A DNA stretch of 64,000 nt, from positions 186,001 to 250,000 of the forward strand of contig JAFWNM010000012.1 of the NCBI GenBank assembly GCA_017510335.1, read 5' to 3'. A model generated the notes under the pieces. The model made no database searches. It saw only the letters and a list, made by a program, of their open reading frames with translations, and was not told where the DNA came from. The DNA comes from Paracoccaceae bacterium (GTDB lineage: Bacteria > Pseudomonadota > Alphaproteobacteria > Rhodobacterales > Rhodobacteraceae). Below are positions 23,656 to 32,334 of the stretch, one piece after another; the first letter of the stretch is position 1; every line of letters starts with the position of its first letter. The position numbers were made by a program, and so were the translations under genes.

Positions 23656-25092
23656 TCAGGCGCTGCGGAATTCCCGCATCAGGAAATCCGGCACATGGTC
23701 GCCCATGCCAATGACGGCCCCATCGCGGTTTGAACCCCGTTCGCGCGGGGCGTGATCCCTGCCTGCGTTGCTGCGCTGTTGTGATCTGCGCTGTGGCGGA
23801 TCATTGCGCGCAGCGGCGGGTTCGGGCGTTACAGCTTGCTCTGGCTTGCTGGGGGGTGGTGCAGGGTCTTCCTTCGCATCAACCGGGGCAGCTGCTTCGG
23901 CTTTTGCGGGGCGGTCCTTGTGACGCACCCGCACAGGTGCTTGCACGTCAGGGGCTGCGGCGCGCGGCAGTTGCTTTTGCAGCAGCGCTTCGATCGCATC
24001 CAGATATTTCTTGTCAGACGGCACCATGATCGAAATGGCCTTGCCTGACCGTCCAGCGCGTCCCGTGCGCCCGATACGGTGCACATAATCTTCAGGATGC
24101 GAGGGCAGATCGAAATTGAACACATGGCTGACCGATGGCACATCAAGGCCGCGCGCGGCCACGTCAGACGCAATCAAAAGCCGCAATTCACCGGCACGAA
24201 ACCGTTCCAGTGTGCGTGTCCTTACAGACTGGTCAAGGTCGCCATGAATGGGGGCAGCATCGAACTTGTGCTTGATCAGGGATTTGGAAACGATATCGAC
24301 ATCGACCTTGCGGTTACAGAAGATAATTGCGTTTTCCAGCTTGTCGCCTTCGACATTGATCAGGCTGCGCAGGGTTTCGCGCTTGAGCTTGGCGGCTGTA
24401 TCCCGCCGGGTTGCCTGCAGTTCGATCAGTTCCTGCGCAATCGTTTCTGACGCTGTTGCCTGACGTGCAATTTCGACACGCGCGGGGTTTGACAGGAACG
24501 TATTTGTAATACGTTCAATTTCCGGCGCCATGGTGGCGGAATAGAAGAACGTCTGGCGCGTGAATGGTGTCAGGCCGAAAATGCGTTCGATATCGGGGAT
24601 GAACCCCATATCAAGCATGCGGTCCGCTTCATCGACAACCATGACTTCAACGCCGGTCAACAGCAGTTTGCCGCGCTCAAAATGGTCCAGCAACCGCCCC
24701 GGGGTGGCGATCAGCACATCAACGCCACGGTCAATCAGTTTGTCCTGTTCACCGAAGGCGACGCCGCCGATCAAAAGTGCCTTGGTCAGGCGGGTGTATT
24801 TGGCGTAGGTGTCGAAGTTTTCGGCCACTTGGGCGGCCAGTTCACGCGTCGGCGCAAGAACCAGCGAGCGCGGCATGCGTGCGCGCGCCCGACCACGACC
24901 AAGGCGCGTGATCAAGGGCAAGGTAAAAGACGCGGTTTTCCCGGTGCCCGTCTGGGCAATGCCAAGTATATCGCGCCCTTCCAATGCAAAGGGAATGGCC
25001 TGCGCCTGAATGGGGGTAGGGGCTGTGTAGCCCGCTTCATGAACAGCTTTGAGGACCTTGGGGTCCAGCTTCAGATCAGAGAATGTGGTCAT
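23656..25092 (-). CDS. DEAD-box RNA helicase, RhlE-like
   Basis: ATP-dependent RNA helicase of 478 residues. Motifs in order: Q motif PTPIQAQAIPFAL, Walker A AQTGTGKTASFTLPL (motif I), PTRELAAQV (Ia), TPGRLLDHF (Ib), VVDEADRMLDMGF (II), SATM (III), VFNFDLPSHPEDYVHRIGRTGRAGRSG (V and VI). The last ~100 residues are a low-complexity tail rich in Ala, Pro, Arg and Lys, typical of RhlE-type enzymes that act in ribosome assembly or RNA turnover. The start MTTFSDLKLDP is used; an in-frame extension of 17 codons upstream lacks family character. Confidence 0.92.
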   Translation of the reverse strand: MTTFSDLKLDPKVLKAVHEAGYTAPTPIQAQAIPFALEGRDILGIAQTGTGKTASFTLPLITRLGRGRARARMPRSLVLAPTRELAAQVAENFDTYAKYTRLTKALLIGGVAFGEQDKLIDRGVDVLIATPGRLLDHFERGKLLLTGVEVMVVDEADRMLDMGFIPDIERIFGLTPFTRQTFFYSATMAPEIERITNTFLSNPARVEIARQATASETIAQELIELQATRRDTAAKLKRETLRSLINVEGDKLENAIIFCNRKVDVDIVSKSLIKHKFDAAPIHGDLDQSVRTRTLERFRAGELRLLIASDVAARGLDVPSVSHVFNFDLPSHPEDYVHRIGRTGRAGRSGKAISIMVPSDKKYLDAIEALLQKQLPRAAAPDVQAPVRVRHKDRPAKAEAAAPVDAKEDPAPPPSKPEQAVTPEPAAARNDPPQRRSQQRSNAGRDHAPRERGSNRDGAVIGMGDHVPDFLMREFRSA

Positions 25093-25319
25093 GCGTTTCC
25101 ATGGTTTCGGCTTCGGGCCGGAACAGTTATAGGACGCATGCATTTCGCGTCCCGCGATCGGATCAATTGCTGATGCAACATCCTTGCCCTACTGCAATTC
25201 CTACCTTGAGTCAATGTGAAGGCACAGATGGCAGTTTGCGCAGCAAAAATATCTTGTTCGGGGCGCATCTTCGCAGTTGCAGCCCGCGTCAAGGCGCGTT
25301 ATTAGCCCCATGCTGGCAC

Positions 25320-25403
25320 GCGGGTGTGGCGGAATGGTAGACGCAGGGGATTCAAAATCCCCCGCCGCAAGGCTTGGGAGTTCGAGTCTCCCCACCCGTA
25401 CCA
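25320..25403 (+). tRNA. tRNA-Leu (anticodon CAA)
   Basis: An 84-base tRNA with encoded CCA. Acceptor arm GCGGGTG pairs with CACCCGT (one G-U), the D region is TGGCGGAATGGTAGACGC as in leucine tRNAs, the anticodon arm GGGGATTCAAAATCCCC reads CAA, a short variable arm follows, and the T arm contains GTTCGAGTC. It decodes TTG codons. Confidence 0.96.
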
Positions 25404-25487
25404 GCTATTTGTTTCCAAAAATTCAGGCAAGCGCGAATGCGGGCAATCAAGCCAGCAGCCTGTGTTCATTGCCGTTTGAAAAGCAAT

Positions 25488-25530
25488 AAAAAAGGCCATG
25501 ATTGGCTTTTGTCCAATCATGGCCTTTTTT
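25488..25530. terminator. Bidirectional terminator between tRNA-Leu and bactofilin gene
   Basis: Perfect 18-base inverted repeat (left arm 25488-25505 beginning with six A, right arm 25513-25530 ending with six T) with a 7-base loop. It can end transcripts arriving from either side. Confidence 0.92.
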
Positions 25531-25544
25531 GCATTAAATCCGGT

Positions 25545-26129
25545 TCAGGAATTGCCGGCGTTCTTCTTTTGCTCGGTCGCTTTTTTGACAGCTTCCGACA
25601 TCGCAGCAGGGGCAGGTTGCGGGGGCACATTCTGCGCTGGCTGTGTCTGTTGGGCCGCGCCGCGATTGGTTTGCAGCGGATCGTCCTGCCGCTGGACCGA
25701 CCCTTCAAAATGCGCACCGGATTCGATTGCGATGGTCTTATGGATGATATCACCCTCGACCTGCGCTGCCGATGTCAGGCGCACTTTCAACCCGCGCACG
25801 CGCCCGATGACGCGCCCGTTGATGACAATATCATCAGCGACAATCTCGCCGCGAATCGTTGCGGTTTCACCGACAGTCAGAAGATGCGCGCGGATGTCGC
25901 CATCCACATTACCTTCGATGACGATGTCACCTGTTGTGCGCAGATTGCCGGTGATTGTCAGATCCGACGCCAGCACAGATGCAGCGGGCTTGGATTTTGT
26001 CACTTGTGACGGGGCAGTATCAACGCTGCTTTGACGCAGAAACGAAGGTGTTTCTGCAGAAGGCGACGGCGAAGCACCCTCGTTCGAGGGTTTTGTCGCG
26101 GTTTCGTTGATGCGGCTTTTAGAAAACAT
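25545..26129 (-). CDS. Bactofilin
   Basis: A 194-residue bactofilin (DUF583/CcmA family), a self-assembling cytoskeletal protein that scaffolds cell-wall enzymes. The beta-helical core spans about residues 52-150 (SVLASDLTITGNLRTTGDIVIEGNVDGDIRAHLLTVGETATIRGEIVADDIVINGRVIGRV...), flanked by disordered Ser/Pro/Gln-rich tails. It overlaps the end of the upstream M23 peptidase gene by 11 bases on the same strand; this bactofilin-endopeptidase pairing is known from other bacteria and implies a shared role in cell shape. Confidence 0.92.
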   Translation of the reverse strand: MFSKSRINETATKPSNEGASPSPSAETPSFLRQSSVDTAPSQVTKSKPAASVLASDLTITGNLRTTGDIVIEGNVDGDIRAHLLTVGETATIRGEIVADDIVINGRVIGRVRGLKVRLTSAAQVEGDIIHKTIAIESGAHFEGSVQRQDDPLQTNRGAAQQTQPAQNVPPQPAPAAMSEAVKKATEQKKNAGNS

Positions 26130-27459
26130 GCTGTCCAGCCCTTATGTAGGTTATCGGGTTTACTGGTCGACCGTTGATTCGCACTTCATAGTGCAAATGC
26201 ACACCGGTTGACGCGCCAGTGGTGCCCATACCACCAATTCGTTGCCCGCGCGATACCCTTTGTCCCGCGCGCACATCGAGGGAGTTCAAATGAGCGTAAT
26301 AGGTTTCAATTCCGAAATCATGTTCAATGACGACAAGGTTGCCATAACCGCCTTGCCGGCCTGCAGATTTCACCACGCCATCGGCGGTCGCGTGAATTGC
26401 TGTTCCGCGTGATCCTGCCCAGTCCAGCCCGTTATGCATGGTGCTGCGTCCGGTCAACGGGTGGCGGCGCATGCCAAAGCCGGATGTTTCGCGTACATTT
26501 GCAGAAACGGGGCGGGCAACTGGCATACGGTTGATTCCAAGGCGATAGGCATGAATATCTGCCAGGCGCTGCAAGACGGCGTTTGCGCGGGCGATGTCCT
26601 GATCCTGGGCCATCACGCCAGAGGTCGACACCGAAATCGGGCGCAGCGACGCGGTTTGCGAATTAGCACCCTGACGCACCAGACGCCGTATTTGTTCGGG
26701 CGTCACACCGGCTGCGCGGAAAACGCGTTCCAATGGTTCCACGACCATTTCCAGCGCTTCTTCCAGCTGCGAAAAAATCATGTGGTTGCGGTCGCGCAGC
26801 AATTCGTTTTCCAGCGCCAGATGACGCGCCTGATTTACCGATTGTTCCGCATCAAGGGTAAGTTCACGGGTCGAACCCGCCATCTTGTCCATGGCGACAA
26901 GCAGGTAGTCCAGCATGTCTTCTGTTTCGCGTGCCCGGTCCGCACTGGTCTGGGTGGTGCCGGTTTCGGCCTGCAGGGTATTTGTCACTTCTGCCAGTCT
27001 GGCGCGCGCTTCATCGCGTTCGCGCACAACCCGGCGGATGGTGTGCTGAATGTTGTCTATGCCGGTTTCAAGTTCCAGACGCCGTTCTTCTGATGCAAGC
27101 AATTGCAATTGCATGTCCGAAATGCGGGTCATGGCTTCAGCAAAGCGGGCTTGCGCGGCTTCGGTTTCGATGGCGCGCTGGTCACGCTCTGCAGCCAGAT
27201 CGTTCAGGCGCTGCTCGTAATTTGCCTGATCGCGCACGGCATGGTCCCGCAGCGTGCCCGACCCGATTGAATCCATTAACAGGATGGATGTTGCGATAAT
27301 ACCCCATGCGAAAAAACTGGTCACAGAAGCAAGCGCGATGGCCTGTGTCATGGGGCGAAGGCGAACAAAGCGTGTCGTCGTCTCTGATCGAAGGAAAAGC
27401 CTTTGTTCGGGTAGGTGGCGCTCCAGCCGGTGATTCAGTTGCGCAAGCAGTTGTTTCAA
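26119..27459 (-). CDS. M23 family metallopeptidase with membrane anchor and coiled coil (DUF5930 type)
   Basis: Putative peptidoglycan endopeptidase of about 446 residues. A cytoplasmic N-terminus (HRLERHLPEQRLFLRSETTTRFVRLRP), one membrane helix (MTQAIALASVTSFFAWGIIATSILLM), a long periplasmic coiled coil (QANYEQRLNDLAAERDQRAIETEAAQARF... to about residue 250) and a C-terminal LytM domain with zinc-site segments MHNGLDWAGSRGTAI, IEHDFGIETYYAHL and GVHLHYEVRING, all present. The frame stays open to 27516; TTG at 27459 (MKQLLAQLNHRLERHLPEQ) best fits relatives. Its stop overlaps the bactofilin start. Confidence 0.88.
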   Translation of the reverse strand: MKQLLAQLNHRLERHLPEQRLFLRSETTTRFVRLRPMTQAIALASVTSFFAWGIIATSILLMDSIGSGTLRDHAVRDQANYEQRLNDLAAERDQRAIETEAAQARFAEAMTRISDMQLQLLASEERRLELETGIDNIQHTIRRVVRERDEARARLAEVTNTLQAETGTTQTSADRARETEDMLDYLLVAMDKMAGSTRELTLDAEQSVNQARHLALENELLRDRNHMIFSQLEEALEMVVEPLERVFRAAGVTPEQIRRLVRQGANSQTASLRPISVSTSGVMAQDQDIARANAVLQRLADIHAYRLGINRMPVARPVSANVRETSGFGMRRHPLTGRSTMHNGLDWAGSRGTAIHATADGVVKSAGRQGGYGNLVVIEHDFGIETYYAHLNSLDVRAGQRVSRGQRIGGMGTTGASTGVHLHYEVRINGRPVNPITYIRAGQHVF

Positions 27460-27627
27460 AGCACAGTTCCCATATCGCCATCTGACAAGGGCATGCGAAA
27501 TAACCTTCGCGAACACAAATGCACAAACCAGCGCCCCCCGCGTGATTACGCAAGCTTAACCAGTGCTGCAAGATTTTTCCTGACTGTTGCGCTGCCACAT
27601 CACCCCCAACGCCCATAATCAGCGAAA

Positions 27628-27648
27628 AACTGCCGATTCAGGGCAGTT
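27628..27648 (-). terminator. Possible terminator after DUF455 gene
   Basis: AACTGCC at 27628-27634 and GGCAGTT at 27642-27648 form a 7-base stem with a 7-base loop. Read on the minus strand it is followed by TTTCGC, a short T run, downstream of the DUF455 gene and upstream of the M23 peptidase gene. Confidence 0.55.
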
Positions 27649-27724
27649 CGCTGTCACTTCGGCGCGTATGCGCGTTTAGAAATGCACGCGTAAGGTGTTC
27701 TTCTTTGCCAGTTGGCACAAAGGG

Positions 27725-28552
27725 TTAACGTGCGGCACCCATATCCGGTTCCGTAAGCGGCCAGTAGAAATCTGGCGGAATGCCCGCTTGGGCGCGTTTT
27801 TCTTCGTTGAAGGGGGGGCGCAGCGGGCTGTGGAAATACTTGCGCACAAGGTCAAGAAACACAGGTTGCGGGTCTTTGCCGTCGCGCCCGCAAAGGAAGT
27901 TGAACCATTTTGACCCATAAGCCACATGGCCGACTTCTTCGGCGTAAATGATGTTCAGGGCCGCAACGACATTGTCCATACCGGCGCGGGTAAAGATGTC
28001 GATCATGCCGGGGGTGACATCCAGACCGCGCGCTTCCAGCACCATGGGCACAACTGCCAGACGCGCCAGAATGTCGGCTGCGGTGTCTTCGGCGGCGCGC
28101 CACATGCCTGCATGGGCGGGCAGGGCGCCATAATGGCTGCCAAGCGATTCCAGACAGTCGCAGACCAGCCCGAAATGCTTTGATTCCTCGTCCGCAGCCT
28201 TGACCCAGTCATCATAGAACCCCAGCGGCATATGGGTCTGGCCAAAGCGCGCGATCATGTCCCAATGCAGGTCCACTGCGTTCAGTTCGATATGGGCAAT
28301 GGCGTGCAAAATCGCAATCTGCCCCTGCGCGCTGCCGGGTCGGCGGCGCGGCACATCGCGCGGGTCCAGCAATTCGGGGTGGTCCGGGCGGGCGGGGGTC
28401 AGGGGTGGTTCGGCAACCCCAAGGGGCAGGGGCGTGCCCGCCTTGCGCGCGTCAAACCACGCCGCTGCATGGTGCCGGGACCGGGCGCATTTTTCGCGCC
28501 CGTCCGCAGTTGTCAGCACATCCACGGCCATTTCCCTAAGCGAAAGAGTCAT
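27725..28552 (-). CDS. DUF455 ferritin-like protein
   Basis: A 275-residue DUF455 (PF04305-type) protein with a predicted ferritin-like four-helix fold. Candidate carboxylate/histidine metal ligands can be seen in LHAIAHIELNAVDLHWDM (about 84-101), ADEESKHFGLV (about 118-128) and IIYAEEVGHVAYG (about 200-212), the E-x-x-H pattern of di-iron proteins. The reaction is unknown. Its ATG overlaps the stop of the bcp gene by 4 bases on the same strand, suggesting a shared oxidative-stress or metal role. Confidence 0.85.
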   Translation of the reverse strand: MTLSLREMAVDVLTTADGREKCARSRHHAAAWFDARKAGTPLPLGVAEPPLTPARPDHPELLDPRDVPRRRPGSAQGQIAILHAIAHIELNAVDLHWDMIARFGQTHMPLGFYDDWVKAADEESKHFGLVCDCLESLGSHYGALPAHAGMWRAAEDTAADILARLAVVPMVLEARGLDVTPGMIDIFTRAGMDNVVAALNIIYAEEVGHVAYGSKWFNFLCGRDGKDPQPVFLDLVRKYFHSPLRPPFNEEKRAQAGIPPDFYWPLTEPDMGAAR

Positions 28553-29010
28553 AGTCCTTGCGCAGCTTTCAGCACATCCTGAGCATGGCCCTGCGCCTTG
28601 ACCTTGCGCCAGATCTGCGCGATGCGCCCGTCGCTTCCGACAAGGAATGTTGCGCGTTCAATACCCATCGACACCTTGCCATACATGTTCTTTTCAACCC
28701 ACACCCCATAGCGTTCGCACACATCACTGTCAGCATCTGACACCAGCGCGACCCCAAGGTTATGTTTGGTGATGAACTTGTCATGCTTGGCGACAGTATC
28801 TTTGGATATGCCGACAACCTGCGTCCCCGCAGCGGCAAATTCCGATGCAAGTGCTGTGAATTCAAGCGCTTCGGTGGTGCATCCGGGCGTGTCATCGCGC
28901 GGATAGAAATACAGCACGACCTTGGCGGGCTGCAGGGCCGACAATGTCAATTCGCCGCCGCCATCGCGGGGCAGGGTGAAATCGGGGGCGGTATGACCTT
29001 GTTCATGCAT
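28549..29010 (-). CDS. bcp: Thioredoxin-dependent peroxiredoxin (Bcp/PrxQ)
   Basis: Reduces hydrogen peroxide and organic hydroperoxides. The 153-residue protein has the peroxidatic cysteine in [16 protein letters not shown] (about residues 36-51) and the typical N-terminus [22 protein letters not shown]. The second cysteine usual five residues on in E. coli Bcp is absent (Glu-Ala-Leu there); a distant cysteine lies in [11 protein letters not shown], so it may act as a 1-Cys or atypical 2-Cys enzyme. It diverges from queA with 89 bases between and is coupled to the DUF455 gene. Confidence 0.92.
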   Translation of the reverse strand: MHEQGHTAPDFTLPRDGGGELTLSALQPAKVVLYFYPRDDTPGCTTEALEFTALASEFAAAGTQVVGISKDTVAKHDKFITKHNLGVALVSDADSDVCERYGVWVEKNMYGKVSMGIERATFLVGSDGRIAQIWRKVKAQGHAQDVLKAAQGL

Positions 29011-29099
29011 GTCGGTTTCCTTTTATTGAAGACTTGCCCTGTTGTAGCGGTCTTTGCGACAAGTTAAAGGGGCCAGCCCAACCAAGCGCGGTGTTTGCG

Positions 29100-30152
29100 A
29101 TGAAGCTGTCTGATTTCGATTTTGACCTGCCCGAAAACCTGATTGCTACGCGTCCTGTGCGCCCGCGCCCTGCCGCGCGTATGTTGCTGGCCGAGGGCGA
29201 CAGGTTTTCAGACCGCCATGTGCAGGATTTGCCCACCATCTTGCGGGCCGGTGACCTTCTGGTGATCAACACCACGCGCGTCATTCCCGCGCGCCTGACA
29301 GGCCAGCGGCCGCGCGACAGTGCCCAAGGGCCGGTCAGCGCGAAGATAGAGGTGACATTGACCGAACCGCGCCCGGACGGGACATGGCGCGCATTGGCCA
29401 AGCCGTTGCGCAAGCTTGCTGCCGGCGACAATGTGGTTTTTTCCCCAAGCTTGCAGGCGCACGTCGTGGAAAAAACGGCAGAAGATGTGGTGCTTCGGTT
29501 CAATCTGGAAGGCGATGATTTCGACGTTGCGCTGGATATGGCCGGCCAGATGCCGCTGCCCCCCTATATTGCGGGTCGCCGTGCTGCCGATGCGCAGGAC
29601 CGCGACGACTATCAGACGGTGTTCGCGCGCGACAAGGGCGCGGTGGCTGCCCCGACGGCGTCACTGCATTTCGACGCGGCGCTGATGGCGTCCTTGCGGT
29701 CCGTTGGTGTGAATTTTGCCGAAGTCACCTTGCATGTCGGTGCGGGCACGTTCCTGCCCGTCAAGACAGATGACATCCGCGACCATAAAATGCACGCGGA
29801 ATGGGGCCAGATCACCGCCCCCGCCGCGCAGGCGATTATCGACACCAAGGCAGCGGGCGGGCGTGTCATTCCCGTGGGCACAACCGCCCTGCGCCTGATC
29901 GAGACTGCGGCCACAGCGCCGGGCCAGATTGCCCCCTGGAGTGGCAAGACCGATATCTTCATAACCCCCGGCTTCCAGTTTCGGATTGCTGACGGGCTGA
30001 TGACGAATTTCCATTTGCCGAAATCGACACTGATGATGCTGGTATCTGCCCTTATGGGCGCGGATCGTATTCGGGCGATCTATGCCCATGCGATTGCCAA
30101 TCAGTATCGGTTCTTTTCGTATGGGGACTCGTCGCTTCTGTTTCCTGACTGA
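29100..30152 (+). CDS. queA: tRNA preQ1(34) S-adenosylmethionine ribosyltransferase-isomerase
   Basis: QueA moves the ribosyl part of S-adenosylmethionine to preQ1 in tRNA, forming epoxyqueuosine. The 350-residue protein starts [29 protein letters not shown], the canonical N-terminus, and has [68 protein letters not shown] and [23 protein letters not shown] 29100 is chosen over an in-frame TTG 66 bases upstream. The rest of the queuosine pathway is not in this window. Confidence 0.95.
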   Translation: MKLSDFDFDLPENLIATRPVRPRPAARMLLAEGDRFSDRHVQDLPTILRAGDLLVINTTRVIPARLTGQRPRDSAQGPVSAKIEVTLTEPRPDGTWRALAKPLRKLAAGDNVVFSPSLQAHVVEKTAEDVVLRFNLEGDDFDVALDMAGQMPLPPYIAGRRAADAQDRDDYQTVFARDKGAVAAPTASLHFDAALMASLRSVGVNFAEVTLHVGAGTFLPVKTDDIRDHKMHAEWGQITAPAAQAIIDTKAAGGRVIPVGTTALRLIETAATAPGQIAPWSGKTDIFITPGFQFRIADGLMTNFHLPKSTLMMLVSALMGADRIRAIYAHAIANQYRFFSYGDSSLLFPD

Positions 30153-30268
30153 AAAGCCGCTAAAGGGTCGCTTTGATCATATTTCCGACATGACCGCCGG
30201 ACTATTGGTTTCGCTGGGGGCCACTAGCCTATAGGCTATGTCCAGGTAACGAACAGGCAGGCGCGACA

Positions 30269-31522
30269 ATGTTTTATGTATTCACCGGGTCCTGGGCGCT
30301 TTTGCTGGGCATGCTGTTGCTGATGGTTGGCAACGGGGTTCAAGGCACGCTTCTGGGGATTCGCGGCGCGATTGAAGGGTTTTCCACCTTTCAGATGTCC
30401 ATTGTCATGTCGGCCTATTTCCTTGGCTTTCTGTTCGGGTCGCGCGCTGCCCCCGAACTTATCCGTCGTGTTGGCCATGTGCGGGTGTTTGCTGCGCTTG
30501 GGTCGCTGATTTCTGCCGTGCTGGTGCTGTATGCCGCCATTCCTGACTGGATCGTGTGGGCCTTGTTGCGCGTTCTGATCGGGTTTTGCTTCTCGGGGGT
30601 TTATGTCACGGCGGAAAGCTGGCTGAACAATGCCTCTACTAACGAAAACCGCGGGCAAACGCTGTCGCTTTACATGATCGTGCAGATGGTAGGGATTATC
30701 AGCGCGCAGGCGCTGATCAACTTTGCAGATCCGGCGGGCTTTTTGCTGTTCGTTATTCCATCCGTGCTGGTGTCGCTGGCATTTGCGCCGATTTTGCTGT
30801 CGGTCAGTCCTGCACCCACCTTCGGCACGACAAAATCCATGAGCATTCGCCAACTATATGATGTGTCCCCGCTTGGCGTGGTGGGCATTTTCCTGATGGG
30901 GGGGGTGTTTGCCGCCATGTTTGGCATGACCGCTGTTTGGGGAACGCAAGCGGGGCTAAGTGTGCTGGAAATATCTATCTTCACGGGGGCCATCTATTTT
31001 GGCGGGCTGGTGTTCCAGTTTCCGCTGGGGTGGCTGTCGGACCGGATGGACCGGCGCAAACTGGTTGTCTATGTGGCCCTTGTGGGCACTGTGGGCGGTG
31101 CGATGGCGGTGATATTCGACCTGAGTTTCATCTGGTTGGTGGGGGTCGCGCTAATCATCGGGGGCATTTCCAACCCGCTGTATTCATTGCTGGTGGCCTA
31201 TACGAATGATTATCTGGATACGGACCAGATGGCGGCAGCGTCGGGGGGGCTGCTGTTCGTCAACGGTGTGGGCGCGATTGTTGGTCCGCTGTGCATCGGG
31301 TGGCTGATGGGGGTGATGGGTCCGTCGGGCTTTTTCCTGTTTATTATCATCCTGACATTGGCGCTGGCACTGTATGCAATGTGGCGCATGACCCAGCGCG
31401 CGGCCACGCCTGTGGACCAGACAGGGCCATTTGCACCCGTGTCGCCGGTTGTGTCGGCAGCCACAGTTGAGGCCGTCTATACCGAAATGACCGAAAATGC
31501 CGAACAGGATAATACGCCCTGA
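30269..31522 (+). CDS. MFS transporter
   Basis: A 417-residue major facilitator protein with about 12 membrane helices (first: WALLLGMLLLMVGNGVQGTLLGIRG). The loop 2-3 motif is degenerate; the interdomain equivalent is GWLSDRMDRRKLVVYVA near residues 256-272. The overall type (MFYVFTGSWALLLGMLLLMVGNGVQGTLLGIR, WLNNASTNENRGQTLSLYMIVQMVG) resembles the YcaD/UMF-like MFS group common in Rhodobacteraceae. The substrate cannot be inferred and no neighbouring gene suggests one. Confidence 0.85.
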   Translation: MFYVFTGSWALLLGMLLLMVGNGVQGTLLGIRGAIEGFSTFQMSIVMSAYFLGFLFGSRAAPELIRRVGHVRVFAALGSLISAVLVLYAAIPDWIVWALLRVLIGFCFSGVYVTAESWLNNASTNENRGQTLSLYMIVQMVGIISAQALINFADPAGFLLFVIPSVLVSLAFAPILLSVSPAPTFGTTKSMSIRQLYDVSPLGVVGIFLMGGVFAAMFGMTAVWGTQAGLSVLEISIFTGAIYFGGLVFQFPLGWLSDRMDRRKLVVYVALVGTVGGAMAVIFDLSFIWLVGVALIIGGISNPLYSLLVAYTNDYLDTDQMAAASGGLLFVNGVGAIVGPLCIGWLMGVMGPSGFFLFIIILTLALALYAMWRMTQRAATPVDQTGPFAPVSPVVSAATVEAVYTEMTENAEQDNTP

Positions 31523-31644
31523 TATCCTGAACCTGTTGTAAAACAGCAAGATACTGTTGTTTTTGCCAGCATGACGGGTAAATGACTTGCCTGATTGCAG
31601 GGGGGCTGGCACGGTTGTTGTCAGGCAGCACAAGGAAAAAGATC

Positions 31645-32223
31645 ATGTCCAGCGTTGATGACGTCATTTCGTTCTGGTTGGAAGAGGTCGGCCCCGCGCA
31701 ATGGTATGTGCAAAGCGACGCACTGGATGACCAAATCCGCGACCGATACATGCCCCTGTGGCAAAAAGCCCGCGACGGGCGTTTGCTGAACTGGGCCTCA
31801 TGCCCGCGCGGGGCCTTGGCGTTCCTGATTGTAACCGACCAGTTCCCGCGCAACATGTTTCGCAATGATGCGCGCGCTTTTGCAACAGATGACATGGCGC
31901 GGCGTGTTGCGGCACGCGCCTGTCACCTTGGGTTCGATTGCCAGATTGACGAACCTGCGCGCCAGTTCTTCTATCTGCCGTTGATGCATTCCGAAAGCCA
32001 GATGGACCAGGACCGGTGCGTGCGCATGTTCCTGTTGCGAATGCCACAAACCGGGGCCGATAATTTGTTGCACGCGCGCGCACATCGCGCCGTGATCCGC
32101 GAATTCGGGCGCTTTCCCTATCGCAATGACGCCTTGGGGCGGACCAGTACGGCACCTGAACGCGCCTTTTTAGCGCGTGGCGGATATATGGACGCACTGA
32201 CGCAACTGAAAACTGCCGCGTAA
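31645..32223 (+). CDS. DUF924 family protein
   Basis: A 192-residue DUF924 (TPR-like helical) protein of unknown function. Recognisable segments are DVISFWLEEVGPAQWYVQSDALDDQIRDRY (about 6-35), LAFLIVTDQFPRNMFRNDARAFATD (about 60-84), FFYLPLMHSESQMDQDR and HRAVIREFGRFPYRNDALGR. ATG 31645 (MSSVDDVISFWL) is the usual start; the frame is open 63 bases further upstream. Confidence 0.9.
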   Translation: MSSVDDVISFWLEEVGPAQWYVQSDALDDQIRDRYMPLWQKARDGRLLNWASCPRGALAFLIVTDQFPRNMFRNDARAFATDDMARRVAARACHLGFDCQIDEPARQFFYLPLMHSESQMDQDRCVRMFLLRMPQTGADNLLHARAHRAVIREFGRFPYRNDALGRTSTAPERAFLARGGYMDALTQLKTAA

Positions 32224-32284
32224 ACGCGATATGCCGGGAACGCATGACAGGGTTTCGTCTTGCGCGTTGCGACGTGACAGTAAA

Positions 32285-32302
32285 TAGTTTAATGGCAAAC
32301 TA
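32285..32302. promoter_or_regulatory. Perfect inverted repeat upstream of lpd
   Basis: TAGTTT-N6-AAACTA is a perfect 6+6 palindrome 33 bases before the lpd start, in the expected promoter or leader. It looks like an operator for a MarR- or similar dimeric regulator; no specific regulator can be named. Confidence 0.45.
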
Positions 32303-32334
32303 CTTTCAGATGTGCGTGCAGGAGGAAAAACCAT

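Noticed and set aside
25320-25403. tRNA-Leu as an integration site for a genomic island
   Set aside because: No integrase and no repeat of the tRNA 3' end is visible nearby; the neighbouring genes are ordinary core genes.
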